Notes: a model not told the origin generated them from the sequence alone. Counted from the stretch's first letter, positions 1 to 9,154 are shown. The stretch: DNA of 64,000 bases from Anaerolineales bacterium (GCA_015075185.1 JABTUW010000001.1:1674001-1738000); one strand, 5' to 3'. Made by a program: numbers and translations.

Positions 1-350
1 CGATCGTAGATAGCCACAACGGAGTCAAATTCGGCCTCGACGGTAGCGCCCCTGATGCCCAGCCCCCGAATACCCGAGCGCAAGCCCACGAACGAGCCAA
101 CCGGCATATAGTTCAACAAGCGGCGCGGCGATTGGCTTTCATCAAATGCCTGGAGTTCACCGCTGATTACAATAAAAAAGCGATCATCCCGCTCACCCTG
201 TTTGGTGAGAACTTCCCCCTGCCGGTAGACCCGAATCTCGGCCCTGTCCACCAACTCGGCCATCTGGTCTTCAGAAAGATCAGTGGTGGCCAAATTTTGG
301 TGGAGCAGCTCGGCTAACCGGCCACGTGCAGCTTCCTGGCTTAACGGCAT
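1..350 (-). CDS. Cyclic-nucleotide-binding (CRP-like) domain protein, N-terminal part
   Basis: The reverse strand reads from an ATG at 350 without a stop to the left edge, giving about 116 residues. After an N-terminal helix there is a typical cNMP-binding beta-roll start: a stretch ending RQGEVLTKQGERDDRFFIV, followed by ISGEL. The pattern GE-x3-KQGE-x3-F-x-I-x-SGEL is characteristic of the cAMP/CRP effector domain. The glycine-rich phosphate-binding cassette and any DNA-binding or output domain would lie beyond the window, so it may be a CRP/FNR regulator or a cNMP-gated enzyme or transporter. It lies upstream of, and reads in the same direction as, whatever sits left of the window. The domain is clear; the function of the whole protein is unknown. 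Confidence 0.8.
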   Translation of the reverse strand, partial: MPLSQEAARGRLAELLHQNLATTDLSEDQMAELVDRAEIRVYRQGEVLTKQGERDDRFFIVISGELQAFDESQSPRRLLNYMPVGSFVGLRSGIRGLGIRGATVEAEFDSVVAIYD

Positions 351-424
351 AAGTCACCCTTTTGACATAACCCTATAACCTGAGTGTATTTTACCACAAA
401 ACATTAAAAAGGAGAACACCCGTT

Positions 425-2218
425 TTATTTTAGAGCATAGACAGCCGCCCGGGCCTGCTCATCCTCATAGAGCCGGGTCAGGTAGGTCTCCAGCGTTTGC
501 GGCGAAGGCGTATTGGCCAGATGGTGATAAACTACCACATACTCTATCCCTTTTTTTTGCAGCAATTGCAGGCCGGCAGAGGTGGGAAATTTGAGCATTT
601 CCTCCCGAACACGAGCGTGGTCGGCCGGGAAAAAGCCGGAGTAGCCGTTGAGCATGTCTCCCTGGAAGAAACGATTGGCCAGGAGCCAGCGGGTTGTTTG
701 TTCAAAATCCTCGACCTTACTGCTTGGAGCAAAGGGCAGCATAACAATTTTTGGCCGCGATACACTTTGAAGGTCGGCCGCACCTAACCTGGCGTGTTCA
801 TTGAGCCACGCTTGCCAGGGAACTGCTTCGGTCTGAATGGGAACAGGTTGGAGCGGCAGCGGCAGCGCCAGCATTTCAAAAATCGCCAGCACGGCCACGC
901 CTCCCGGCAACCACTTGGGGGACCCGCGCAGCCACTGGCTCAAGTTGTGCAGGCCAAAGCCGGCCAGCAGGGCCAGGTGAAGCTGGACCAGCACGGCAAA
1001 GCGGAAGGGGCTGCGTAACTGAGCAAAGCCGGGTACCCACTCTCTGACCCATTGATAGGGCTGGACTCCGCCCACATTCAAGCGCAGCCCCAGCGACAGC
1101 AGCAGCGCCAGGCCCACCGCCAGAAACAGGTAAAGTTTTATCCTTTTCCGCGGCCCCCCAAAAAGCCCCAATCCGGCCAGAGCAATAAGCCCAAGGCCAG
1201 GGAAAAGGCGCTGGCCCTGGGCAGACTTCAGGCCCAAGATGCGGCCGTAGAAAAGGTTGTAGTCCAGAAAATCACGATAATAGCTGAATTTGGCCGAGTT
1301 GGCTTCGATGGTTTGAGGGCTGCGGGTGAATTGATAAACCTCCAGTTCCCGGTACTGCGCCCACACAAAGGGCAGGGTCAGGGCTAAAGCCAGGAGAGCG
1401 ACGACCCCAAGCTGAACAGTTGTTTTCAGATTCAGGTGCGCGCGCCGGACCTGAAAAATAAAGGCCAGCGGCAAAAAGAACACGCTGAACAGGCCGTAAT
1501 AGCTGCAAATGAGGAATGTAACCGGCAAACCAAGCGCCAGGCCGAGGCTGTTTCTCCAGAAATGAGGCGAGGAGATGAGGAGACAAGGAGACAAGGAGAC
1601 AAGGGTGAGGAAACGACTCAAAAAAAACAGGGACCATAAAATGCCAAAGATGGCAACCAGTTGCAGCACCCCCATCTCTTGAGCCACAAACGGGAGCGAC
1701 TGCATGAGCAGCCCCGCCAGCAGGCTGGGCAGGGGCGGCAGTCTCCAGTGGCGCAGCAGCCAAAAGGTAAGCCAGCCGTTGAGCGTCAAAAATAAAATAA
1801 TAAGGAAATTGTAACCCAAAGCGGGTGATTGAAAGGCCAGCCAGAGCGGCGCGGCCAAGAGGGCGCTCAGCGGCTGCGGCTCCGAAAAGGCAAACGTGCC
1901 CTTATCGGGGGCAAAGATGGGCGCATCCCAGTAGCGGGGATAGCCCTGCATCTGCTGGTCAATATTCCATCGTAATGTCCACAGGTTGAAAAGAGGGACC
2001 GTCGCCGCCTCTTCGCTGCCGCGCGGGATATGGCTAAAGAGGTGCAAGGGCAGGGGATAGGTCAGGATCAAGGCCCACAGGACGAAGAATGAAAGGTAGA
2101 AGAGGGTGGATAGAGGATAGAAGATAGCCAAAACCGATTTTCTATCTACTATCTTCAATCTGCTGTCTTCAGTTTCCATTCGCCTCACCGGTTCATCGAC
2201 TCCCTTGGAGTGTATCAT
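425..2218 (-). CDS. Polytopic membrane protein, GT-C-glycosyltransferase-like
   Basis: A 597-residue protein, very hydrophobic with roughly ten or more membrane segments and a soluble C-terminal part of about 120 residues. The N-terminal region after the first membrane segment has TYPLPLHLFSHIPRG and later PIFAPDKGTFAFSEPQPLSA, the layout of GT-C-type or YfhO-like membrane glycosyltransferases in which the first periplasmic loop carries the catalytic acid. No specific donor or acceptor can be named. The start is uncertain. An ATG at 2218 is the longest choice, but the ATG at 2179 (residue 14) has a GTGAGGCGA ribosome site just upstream and is probably the true start. Two parts of the coding sequence look like absorbed low-complexity repeats: the first residues (METEDSRLKIVDRK) and an SLSPCLLISS stretch near residue 210. 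Confidence 0.6.
   Translation of the reverse strand: MIHSKGVDEPVRRMETEDSRLKIVDRKSVLAIFYPLSTLFYLSFFVLWALILTYPLPLHLFSHIPRGSEEAATVPLFNLWTLRWNIDQQMQGYPRYWDAPIFAPDKGTFAFSEPQPLSALLAAPLWLAFQSPALGYNFLIILFLTLNGWLTFWLLRHWRLPPLPSLLAGLLMQSLPFVAQEMGVLQLVAIFGILWSLFFLSRFLTLVSLSPCLLISSPHFWRNSLGLALGLPVTFLICSYYGLFSVFFLPLAFIFQVRRAHLNLKTTVQLGVVALLALALTLPFVWAQYRELEVYQFTRSPQTIEANSAKFSYYRDFLDYNLFYGRILGLKSAQGQRLFPGLGLIALAGLGLFGGPRKRIKLYLFLAVGLALLLSLGLRLNVGGVQPYQWVREWVPGFAQLRSPFRFAVLVQLHLALLAGFGLHNLSQWLRGSPKWLPGGVAVLAIFEMLALPLPLQPVPIQTEAVPWQAWLNEHARLGAADLQSVSRPKIVMLPFAPSSKVEDFEQTTRWLLANRFFQGDMLNGYSGFFPADHARVREEMLKFPTSAGLQLLQKKGIEYVVVYHHLANTPSPQTLETYLTRLYEDEQARAAVYALK
1568..1607. repeat. Short tandem repeat (GGAGACAA units) inside a coding region
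   Basis: Three exact copies of the octamer GGAGACAA, flanked by imperfect ones, lie in frame inside the membrane-protein gene. Read on the coding strand they give a hydrophobic SLSPCLL-type peptide. Such units resemble the short tandem repeats of cyanobacterial and chloroflexal genomes. An 8-bp unit shifts frame with each gain or loss, so length change would disrupt the gene. Confidence 0.6.
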
Positions 2219-2310
2219 ATCTTAACACAAATGGGCAATCGTAAGGCAAATCGGTAATTTCTCGTACGCCTGAACTTTTGCCTCACTTGTTGGAACGGGT
2301 GTTTCGGTTT

Positions 2311-3261
2311 ATGATAAATAGTGAGATGCTTCGTAACATTTCCTTTGCCCCCCGGCCACATTCAGGCCAATATTGGCGACGGTTAGCGATTTTTACCGCT
2401 GTCACTCTGACGGTGGCGGCGTTGTTTCTGCTGGTTTACTTTATCCATCTCCAGGTTAACGCTTTTATTACCCCAAACCGGGTCCCGGTCATCGGCTCAC
2501 CTGCCGAGGTAGGGTTGGCTTACCGGGATGTTACCTTGACCACCGGCGATGGATTAGAACTGGCCGGCTGGTATATCCCCGGCCGGCAGTCGAACGCCAT
2601 CATTTTGGTGCATGGGATTGACGCCAACCGCGCCGCGCTGCTGCGTCACGCGGCCCTCCTGGCCGGGGCCGGTTATCCCCTGCTGCTGTTTGACCTGCGC
2701 GGACACGGCCAGAGCGAGGGATCAGAAATAACCTATGGCTACCGCGAGGCGCTGGACGTGCAGGCGGCCGTAGATTACCTGCTGGCCTTGCCGGAAATTA
2801 AACAGGTGGGTGCTCTGGGAACGTCGCTGGGAGGGGCGGTTGTGGTCCGGGCAGCGGCGGTGGACCCGCGCCTGAAAGGCATTGTGGTTGAGAGCAGCTT
2901 TAGCAGCTTAACCGAAGCCGTGGAGGAGGCTTTCGAGGATCGCTCCATTTTTCCCAAGTGGCCCTTTGCGCCGCTGCTGGTGGCTTTGGCCGAACAACGG
3001 CTGGATCTGAAAGTGAGCGAAGTTGACTCGGCGCGAGATCTGGCGGCTCTCTCGCCGCGCCCGGTTCTAATCATTCACGGCGCTGCCGACAGCTTATTTC
3101 CCCCCGGCCACGCCCTCAAAATGTATGCCGCCGCGAAAGAGCCCAAGACATTGTGGCTTATCGAGGGCCACGGGCACGCTAATCCTATCACCGATCATGA
3201 AACGGAGTATCGAGAGCGCGTGGTTACGTTTTTTGAAAAAGCTTTCGCCTCTGAGGACTAA
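2311..3261 (+). CDS. Alpha/beta hydrolase, membrane-anchored
   Basis: A serine hydrolase of the BEM46/YqkD-like type. A single N-terminal membrane segment (AIFTAVTLTVAALFLLVYFI) tethers the enzyme, with the catalytic domain probably outside. The oxyanion HG motif (LVHGID), the LFDLRGHGQSEG strand-loop, the nucleophile elbow GTSLGG, the acid in IHGAADSLFPPG and the catalytic histidine in EGHGHANP all appear in the expected order. The substrate is unknown. A TTG at 2278 opens the same frame, and ATGs occur at 2311 and 2326. I chose 2311 as the first ATG before the membrane segment, without a strong ribosome site to decide. It is transcribed divergently from the membrane protein on its left and converges on the kinase-propeller gene on its right. 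Confidence 0.82.
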   Translation: MINSEMLRNISFAPRPHSGQYWRRLAIFTAVTLTVAALFLLVYFIHLQVNAFITPNRVPVIGSPAEVGLAYRDVTLTTGDGLELAGWYIPGRQSNAIILVHGIDANRAALLRHAALLAGAGYPLLLFDLRGHGQSEGSEITYGYREALDVQAAVDYLLALPEIKQVGALGTSLGGAVVVRAAAVDPRLKGIVVESSFSSLTEAVEEAFEDRSIFPKWPFAPLLVALAEQRLDLKVSEVDSARDLAALSPRPVLIIHGAADSLFPPGHALKMYAAAKEPKTLWLIEGHGHANPITDHETEYRERVVTFFEKAFASED

Positions 3262-3298
3262 ACGCCAAATCTCAATTAAAACGACCGCCAACCTGGGG

Positions 3299-6196
3299 TC
3301 AGGGCAGCCAGGCCGGATACCGCTCGTTTTTGGAGGTGGCAGTCACCTGAGTCCACTGGCTGCGGGGAATTTCGGTAGACGCGCTGGCGGGGGCCGGGAG
3401 AGTGTAAATATCCCAATTACTGCCGCTGTTAACGCTAAAGGCAATGGTCCGGCCATCGGGCGACCAGGCCGGTTCCCGTTCATCGCCGGGGTCGTTGGTC
3501 AGGCGGGTTAACTTCCCCCCTGGGATTTCCAGCAAAAATAAATTCCAATTGCCGTCGCGATTGCTGGCAAAGAGCAGAGTGTGGCCATCCGGCGACCAGA
3601 CCACCGGCCAATCGTCGGCGGGGTGGTCGGTAAGGCGCTGCTGGTTGCTGCCGTCGCTGTTCATGCCGTAGATTTCCACATTGCCATCACGGTCGGAAAC
3701 AAAAGCGATGCGGCCCCCATCCGGCGACCAGGCCGGCCACTCGTCGAAGCCCCGGCTGGTGGTGAGTTGAGTCACGCTGCCGCCAGTGGCATCCATTACA
3801 TAAATATCAAGATTGCCGCCTCGACCGGAGCTAAAGGCAACGCGGCGGTTATCCGGCGATAGGGCGGGCTGCAGGTCGTCCCCGGTAGTTTGGGTCAGAT
3901 TGACCGGCTGGCCGGCCTCGGAGGCCAGGTAAAGGTCGCGGTCACCGCCGGCCAGGTCACCGGAAAAGAGAGCCTCGTAGCCGGACGCGCGGCGCAGCCA
4001 AGTCAAACCACTGGCAGCAGCCGGGCCGGTCGTGGCAATCAGGCGGGTATTGGGAATCGGTTCAAAACTCAGATCAAGCAGCGCCGGGTAGCTGAGGGGA
4101 TCAACGGTCAAAGCCAGGGGCGGCGGAGTCGGCGACAGGATGGTGAGACTGGCTACCTCGGTGGCATTGGTTTGAGCGGTGGGCTGAAGGGTAGGCGGCG
4201 GAGTCGGAGTAGGCGGGGGGGTGGGGCTTGAGGTCGGAAGCATCGTCGGCGAGGGCATGGGCGTCGCCGTAGAGGTGTGCGTCGGGGAGGGAGTGGGGGT
4301 TGCGCTGGGTACAACGGCAGTGGGAGACTCAGCATGCGCTTGAGGTTGAGACACAGTGAGAGTTGTCGGCGTGGCCGTTGGTCTGGCCTGAGTTGGCGTC
4401 GGTGTCGCTGAAGGCGCAGAGGTTGGAGTTGGCCTGATCGTCTCGACGGGCTGTGGGGTTTTGGGCGCGGTTGCTTTACCGGTGACTTGTCCGGCTGAGG
4501 CGGCTGCCGTTGCCGGACCGTCCTGGGATTCGCTGGGATTAAGACCGTTGATGAGCGCCAAGGCCAGCACGAGACCGGTGATAAGCAGCAGCAGGCCCAG
4601 CAACGTCAAGCCAAAGCGGCTGATGTAAACCGGGCTAAAGCGGGCGACCGGGCCGAAATTGACCGATACATGGCTCGGCGCAGGTCTGGCTGTCACCGGC
4701 GGAGGTGTTTTGAGCAGGACTTGAGGGGAAGCTGGCCGCACGGATTCAGCCAGGGCGGCGGCGACCACAGCCGTAACGGGCTGGCGTTCGCGCCTGGGCA
4801 GTGTCACGGCCGGCAGAGTAACGGGGGGCAGGCTGAGGTGAGTCTGTTCGGCGTCTGCCTGAAGCGGCAGAGCGACGGAGAAAGTTGAGCCGACGCCCAA
4901 AACACTGCTGGCCCACAACCGCCCGCCGTGCCGTTCAATGATGCGTTTGCTCAGCGGCAGCCCCAGCCCTGCCTTTGCCGGCAGGCTGGCTGCGGCTTTC
5001 TGACTGCGGCTAAAGGTTTGAAAAATTGTGTCCAGTTCCTCATTGGACATACCCACCCCGGTATCCGAGATAAAAATGACCAGCTCTGAACCCAGCAACT
5101 CCGTTTGAACTTCGATCATGCCCTGGTCAGTATACTTGACGGCGTTGCTGAACAGGTGCAGCAGCGCCTGCCGCAGCCAGGCCGGATCGGCCAGCAAGGA
5201 TGGCAGCGGGGGAGGAGCCGTGTAGCGCACCTCCAGTTTCTTCTCTCGCGCCAGGCCGCGCGCCGTCTGCACCAGTTCTCCCAGCAATTGGGCCGTATCA
5301 ATCGGTTGGAGATCTAACTGAAAGTCATCGCTTTCCAGTTTGATCATTTCTTCCAGGCTGATGACCAGGCCAGCCAGATGGTCAATTTGCTGCCAGGCTT
5401 CGGGCAGCCAACCGCTCCGGGCTTTTCCATTGCTGGCCTGGACCGCAGTCTCAACTGCCTGCTCCAGCCCTTTGAGCGACACCTTCAATTCCTGAACCGC
5501 CCCTCCGATTAAATCGGAGAGCCGCTGGTCATGGCGATTGACCCTCTGGCGGGTACGCTCTGCCTCGCTTCTGGTCCTGGACAGTTGCTCTTTAAGACTT
5601 TCGGCCTGGGTTTGCAGTTCCTGGACGTCTTCCCTGGCCCTGAGGAGTTCCAGGGTCCGTGAGCGCAGCAGGTTTTTGCTGTCAAGCAGGCGCCGATCAA
5701 CTTTGACTATATAGCGCTGGCCCACAGTTGCCAGAAGGGCGGTTAGCAGCAGCAGGCTAAAAGGCGGCAGCAGCGCCAACAAGTTGGTCAGGGTGAATTG
5801 CCCGCTAACAAAAACGATGGTCAGGGCTACGGCTATTGAAAATAGGGCCACCACCAGCGTGACCACCCGGCTAAAAATTAAGCCGGCAATGATGATAATG
5901 GGAATAAATAGATAGGGGATAAAACCGGAGAGGGAATTGGTTTGCAAAAACATCCCGGCCACCAGGCCGATCAGTTCCAGCACCAACACATAAGCAGCCA
6001 TTGCAAATTGACCGGTCCGGCGCAGCACAAAGGCAATCAGAACTACCGCCAGGAGGGCGATAAAGTGCAGAAACCAAAGGGAGGCTGGTCCACCCAGAAT
6101 AAGAGCCAGCACCCCTCCGGTCAAACTGATGATCCCCAGGCTTAAAGTGATATAATCAAAGGCCTCTTCTTGAGCCTCGCGTACTTCATTCTCCAT
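3299..6196 (-). CDS. Histidine-kinase-like protein fused to an outer WD40/TolB-like propeller; H-box His replaced by Gln
   Basis: A 965-residue protein. Residues about 15-160 form six membrane segments. A coiled coil (about 170-225) leads to a kinase-like core. Residues about 330-450 have a clear N box (LFSNAVKYT), D box (DTGVGM) and G box (GLGLPLSKRIIERHGG), so an ATP-binding HATPase_c domain is present. In the dimerisation helix the usual HELRTPL reads QELKVSL: Gln at about residue 235 replaces the phospho-accepting histidine. A seventh membrane segment near 530, a long Pro/Thr-rich linker (repeated PTPT/PSPT) and a C-terminal propeller follow. The propeller has TolB/PD40 blades (repeated SPDGxxIAF and DIYVMDATG patterns). 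Even topology puts the kinase core inside and the propeller outside. I infer a transmembrane sensor or allosteric partner rather than an ordinary autokinase. No response regulator gene is adjacent. Confidence 0.85.
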   Translation of the reverse strand: MENEVREAQEEAFDYITLSLGIISLTGGVLALILGGPASLWFLHFIALLAVVLIAFVLRRTGQFAMAAYVLVLELIGLVAGMFLQTNSLSGFIPYLFIPIIIIAGLIFSRVVTLVVALFSIAVALTIVFVSGQFTLTNLLALLPPFSLLLLTALLATVGQRYIVKVDRRLLDSKNLLRSRTLELLRAREDVQELQTQAESLKEQLSRTRSEAERTRQRVNRHDQRLSDLIGGAVQELKVSLKGLEQAVETAVQASNGKARSGWLPEAWQQIDHLAGLVISLEEMIKLESDDFQLDLQPIDTAQLLGELVQTARGLAREKKLEVRYTAPPPLPSLLADPAWLRQALLHLFSNAVKYTDQGMIEVQTELLGSELVIFISDTGVGMSNEELDTIFQTFSRSQKAAASLPAKAGLGLPLSKRIIERHGGRLWASSVLGVGSTFSVALPLQADAEQTHLSLPPVTLPAVTLPRRERQPVTAVVAAALAESVRPASPQVLLKTPPPVTARPAPSHVSVNFGPVARFSPVYISRFGLTLLGLLLLITGLVLALALINGLNPSESQDGPATAAASAGQVTGKATAPKTPQPVETIRPTPTSAPSATPTPTQARPTATPTTLTVSQPQAHAESPTAVVPSATPTPSPTHTSTATPMPSPTMLPTSSPTPPPTPTPPPTLQPTAQTNATEVASLTILSPTPPPLALTVDPLSYPALLDLSFEPIPNTRLIATTGPAAASGLTWLRRASGYEALFSGDLAGGDRDLYLASEAGQPVNLTQTTGDDLQPALSPDNRRVAFSSGRGGNLDIYVMDATGGSVTQLTTSRGFDEWPAWSPDGGRIAFVSDRDGNVEIYGMNSDGSNQQRLTDHPADDWPVVWSPDGHTLLFASNRDGNWNLFLLEIPGGKLTRLTNDPGDEREPAWSPDGRTIAFSVNSGSNWDIYTLPAPASASTEIPRSQWTQVTATSKNERYPAWLP

Positions 6197-6363
6197 GGCG
6201 GCTAAATCCTAAATCTCTGCTTTGAACCCGGCACGGTCAAGAACGCTAACCGTTGCAGGTTGAACGTTCAGCAATGTTATTAAAGGGCAAGATAAGCTAT
6301 GTTAGCTTAAGCTTAACACAGCTATGAGTTTAAAAGCAATAGTAAAATGGGGGGAGGTTACCA

Positions 6364-6427
6364 CTCAGGTGGCTGGCACTTTTCTCCTTTGGCAAGATAA
6401 CCAAGTGCCAGTCACGTTTAGCCTGAG
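6364..6427. repeat. REP-like palindrome, family GGTGACTGGCACTT
   Basis: Inverted arms GGCTGGCACTT and AAGTGCCAGTCAC enclose about 20 bases, between the start of the kinase-propeller gene and the end of the M50B-like gene. A better-preserved copy lies at 29627-29717, where the arms match over 15 bases. The sister type GGTGACAGGCACTT occurs at 22144 and 45232. The compact hairpin form is that of REP/BIME elements moved by REP-associated tyrosine transposases. No transposase gene is present in the window. Confidence 0.7.
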
Positions 6428-6452
6428 CAGTTACGGGGGGAAGCAGAAACCC

Positions 6453-7214
6453 TCAGTCTTCGCTGGCGCTGAACCACGTTACCCAGATTGCGCCGCCGAT
6501 GAGGATTACTGCTAAAAGCGCCCACAATACAGCCCAGATAATCGCCGGGATGAAGGTGATTTCGGCCATGGATTGGGCATCATTGGCCGGAGCGTTGAAA
6601 AAACGCAGCGACAAGCCCATCACGGTGGTCAAATCGGAAAAGGCGGTCAATCCGGCCTGAATAGCGACCAGGTGCAGCAAAAAAATAATCCAACCCGGCG
6701 CTGCTTTCAGAGCTACCCAGAGGAAAAAGCCGCCAAAAATCACACCGCTGATTGTGGCCAGAATGCCGCTCAAAAAATCGCCGGAGATGATACTGGGCAG
6801 GCCGTATCGCAACGAGAGCAGGCCCATCGCCACGCCGATGATCCCCAAGGCCAACCGGCTCCAGCGGTGACTCCGGCCCAGCAAAATCAACATTGCCCCA
6901 AAAAGTGCCGCCCCAACATAACCCGCCGGTATAATCACCCAGCGCCACCCTCCCGCTGTAAAAGCCAGCCCGGCCCCATTAGGAGAAACTACAAAACGAA
7001 TAAACGTCCCGCCGGTCAGCAATGCCGCCAGGCCGTGGCTTAACTCGTGCACCAGCGTCGTCAACAAGCGAAAGGGATAAACTAAGCCGCTGAGCCACGG
7101 CACCAGGGCAACGAGCAGCGTGACCAGAGTCGCCAGGCCGATCAGGGTGAGTGTCTGTTGTGCTGAAAAATCCTCTCGCAGAGAAGGGTTGAACAGAGAT
7201 TTGATGTTGTCCAT
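6453..7214 (-). CDS. M50B-like membrane protein with HExxH motif
   Basis: A 253-residue membrane protein with about six or seven hydrophobic segments. It carries LLTTLVHELSHGLAALLTGG near residue 55, an HExxH zinc-site motif at the end of a membrane helix as in the peptidase M50B-like family. That family is related to site-2 proteases, but many members lack proven activity. The second M50 zinc motif (LDG or NxxPxxxxDG) is not obvious, so protease activity is uncertain. The gene starts 2 bases after the stop codon of the upstream metallophosphoesterase gene, with AAGG just before the ATG, so the two are almost surely co-transcribed and translationally linked. The downstream gap holds a REP-like palindrome. 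Confidence 0.75.
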   Translation of the reverse strand: MDNIKSLFNPSLREDFSAQQTLTLIGLATLVTLLVALVPWLSGLVYPFRLLTTLVHELSHGLAALLTGGTFIRFVVSPNGAGLAFTAGGWRWVIIPAGYVGAALFGAMLILLGRSHRWSRLALGIIGVAMGLLSLRYGLPSIISGDFLSGILATISGVIFGGFFLWVALKAAPGWIIFLLHLVAIQAGLTAFSDLTTVMGLSLRFFNAPANDAQSMAEITFIPAIIWAVLWALLAVILIGGAIWVTWFSASED

Positions 7215-7216
7215 CC

Positions 7217-8104
7217 TTATATCTTCTCTTCGTTGACCTGCCGCTTCACTGCCTCTGCCTCGAGCGTAAAAATAGTGATCTCCGGGCGGCAGTTAACGCG
7301 CACCCGGATAGATGACTCGCCCAGGCCGCGGTTGGTATAGAGCCACATTTTCCCCACCTGATAACGGCCGACGGGATATTTGAGGCCATAGGGCGGCGCA
7401 AACAGGGGTTTCAAAAAAGGGAGAATTACCTGCCCCCCGTGCGAATGTCCGGAAAGTTGCAAGTCAAACCGCCCGGTGGCCGCGCTGATATCGGCAAAAT
7501 CCGGCTCGTGCGCCAGCAGGACGGCTGCGCCGCTGGGAGGCAGTTGAGCTAAAACATGGTCCAGCCGGGCCTGATTCTCCCAGAAATCGTCCACGCCGGC
7601 GATGTGCAGCACAGCCTCTCCCCGGCGGAGGGTATACACGGCATTGTTCAAATCAATCATGCCGCTGTCAACCACCATCTGTCGAATTAAATCAACCTCA
7701 GCCCAATAGTCATGATTGCCCAATATGGCGACTGTACCATCCCGTGGTTTCAATTGGCTGAAGGTCGCCCTAATGTCCTCCACATAAGGCAGCGCATGGT
7801 GGCTGACAAAATCCCCGGTGATGGCTACCATGTCAGGCTGTTGCTGGTTGATCAGTTCAACGACGTGAACCAGATGGTCGCGGGTGAGCGATGTATCGGT
7901 ATGCAGATCACTGATTTGGACCAGGCGGTACCCATGAAACTCAGGCGCCAGCCGAGGCAAGACCAGGCGGATGTGTTTTAGTTCGACCCAGTCCGGCTTT
8001 ACCCTGGGCGGCAAAAAGCGGCGGTTGAACCGGGCGAAGGGCACTTCAACCACCCAGACCACCGGCATCGCTGTTTTTAAAAAAGATCGTAATAGTTGAT
8101 CCAT
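7217..8104 (-). CDS. Metallophosphoesterase, YaeI-like
   Basis: A calcineurin-type phosphoesterase of about 295 residues. The metal-binding signatures appear in order: ISDLHTD (DxH), ITGDFVSHH (GDxx), LGNHDYW (GNHD), LAHEPDF and LSGHSHGGQ (GHSHGGQ). This set and length match the YaeI/YkuE group, some of which are lipid A or UDP-sugar phosphohydrolases, though the substrate here is unknown. No signal peptide is clear, but the first 25 residues include a short amphipathic or hydrophobic stretch (LLRSFLKTAMPVVWVVEVPF), so membrane association is likely. The start is taken at the ATG at 8104; a TTG at 8113 is in frame, and neither has a strong ribosome site. It is the middle gene of a probable operon with the alcohol dehydrogenase upstream and the M50B-like gene downstream. 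Confidence 0.87.
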   Translation of the reverse strand: MDQLLRSFLKTAMPVVWVVEVPFARFNRRFLPPRVKPDWVELKHIRLVLPRLAPEFHGYRLVQISDLHTDTSLTRDHLVHVVELINQQQPDMVAITGDFVSHHALPYVEDIRATFSQLKPRDGTVAILGNHDYWAEVDLIRQMVVDSGMIDLNNAVYTLRRGEAVLHIAGVDDFWENQARLDHVLAQLPPSGAAVLLAHEPDFADISAATGRFDLQLSGHSHGGQVILPFLKPLFAPPYGLKYPVGRYQVGKMWLYTNRGLGESSIRVRVNCRPEITIFTLEAEAVKRQVNEEKI

Positions 8105-8149
8105 TTGAGTCAAAGAAGGATGAATAGAGTAACTTTACCCGGCGTCCTT

Positions 8150-9154
8150 CTATATTCCTCCTATCACCAGTACCGCTGCCCCATTAATTTGACTGCGTTT
8201 GAGCTGCAGCAACGCCTCGTTGGCCTGCTCCAGCGGGAACAGCTCGATTTCAGTTTTAACCGGCGCTTCTGCGGCCACTTGTAAAAAATCCAGCACATCC
8301 TGGCGGGTACTGTTGGCCACACTCTGGATGGTTCGCTCGTGCCAGAGCAACTCATAGGCCATTTCGGGGATGGGACTCATATGGATGCCGCCCAGGGCCA
8401 GCGTGCCGCCCCTGTCCAGCCGCTGCAATGCCAACGGCACCAACGATCCCGCCGGGGCAAAGATGATGCTGCTGTCCATGAATGCCCCGGGGTCGTCTTC
8501 CACAGCGCCGGCCCAGACCGCTCCCAACGAGCGGGCCAATCGGCGGTGATGCTCTCCTCTTGTAAAGACAAACACCTCGCAGCCCCAATGGTGCGCCACT
8601 TGCAGCACCAGATGAGCCGAGGCCCCAAAGCCGTACAGCCCCAAGCGCTGCCCCGGCTGCACCCTGCTCAAGCGCAGCGCGCGGTACCCAACTACTCCGG
8701 CACACAACAGCGGCGCCGCTTCGGCATCACTAAAAACTGCCGGAATGGGGTAGGCAAACTCCTCGTCCACAACCATATATTCGGCAAAGCCACCGTCCGC
8801 GTGCAAGCCGGTAAAGCGAATATTCTCGCACAAATTCTCCTTGCCGGTTCGGCAGTAGCGGCACTGCCCGCAAGTCTGGTACAGCCAGGGCACACCCAGG
8901 CGGTCACCCGGTTGGCGCCGGGCAACACCCTCGCCTACAGCATCCACGATCCCCACCACCTGATGGCCGGGAATAGTCGGCAGACGGGGCAGCGCCAGGT
9001 CGCCTTCAATAATGTGCAAATCGGTGTGGCAGACGCCGCAGGTATGAATTTTCAAGCGCACCTGGCCGGGGCTGGGCTGAGGCAAGTCAACCTCGGCCAC
9101 AGCCAGCGGAGCAGTGTCAATCGCGGCAGCTTGATTGAGCTGCATGGCCTTCAT
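8150..9154 (-). CDS. Zinc-dependent alcohol dehydrogenase family protein
   Basis: A medium-chain zinc alcohol dehydrogenase of 334 residues. The catalytic zinc motif CGVCHTDLHIIEGDL and PTIPGHQVVG, and the four-cysteine structural zinc site CGQCRYCRTGKENLC, are intact. The nucleotide-binding fold is present but its glycine motif is LGLYGFGASAHLVLQVA, an atypical form of GxGxxG seen in the AdhA-like zinc-binding group. It should oxidise an alcohol or reduce an aldehyde with NAD(P). The ATG at 9154 has GAGG eight bases upstream and gives the usual MKAMQL beginning; a TTG four codons earlier is less likely. It probably heads an operon with the metallophosphoesterase 45 bases downstream. The roughly 300 bases upstream contain no gene. 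Confidence 0.88.
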   Translation of the reverse strand: MKAMQLNQAAAIDTAPLAVAEVDLPQPSPGQVRLKIHTCGVCHTDLHIIEGDLALPRLPTIPGHQVVGIVDAVGEGVARRQPGDRLGVPWLYQTCGQCRYCRTGKENLCENIRFTGLHADGGFAEYMVVDEEFAYPIPAVFSDAEAAPLLCAGVVGYRALRLSRVQPGQRLGLYGFGASAHLVLQVAHHWGCEVFVFTRGEHHRRLARSLGAVWAGAVEDDPGAFMDSSIIFAPAGSLVPLALQRLDRGGTLALGGIHMSPIPEMAYELLWHERTIQSVANSTRQDVLDFLQVAAEAPVKTEIELFPLEQANEALLQLKRSQINGAAVLVIGGI

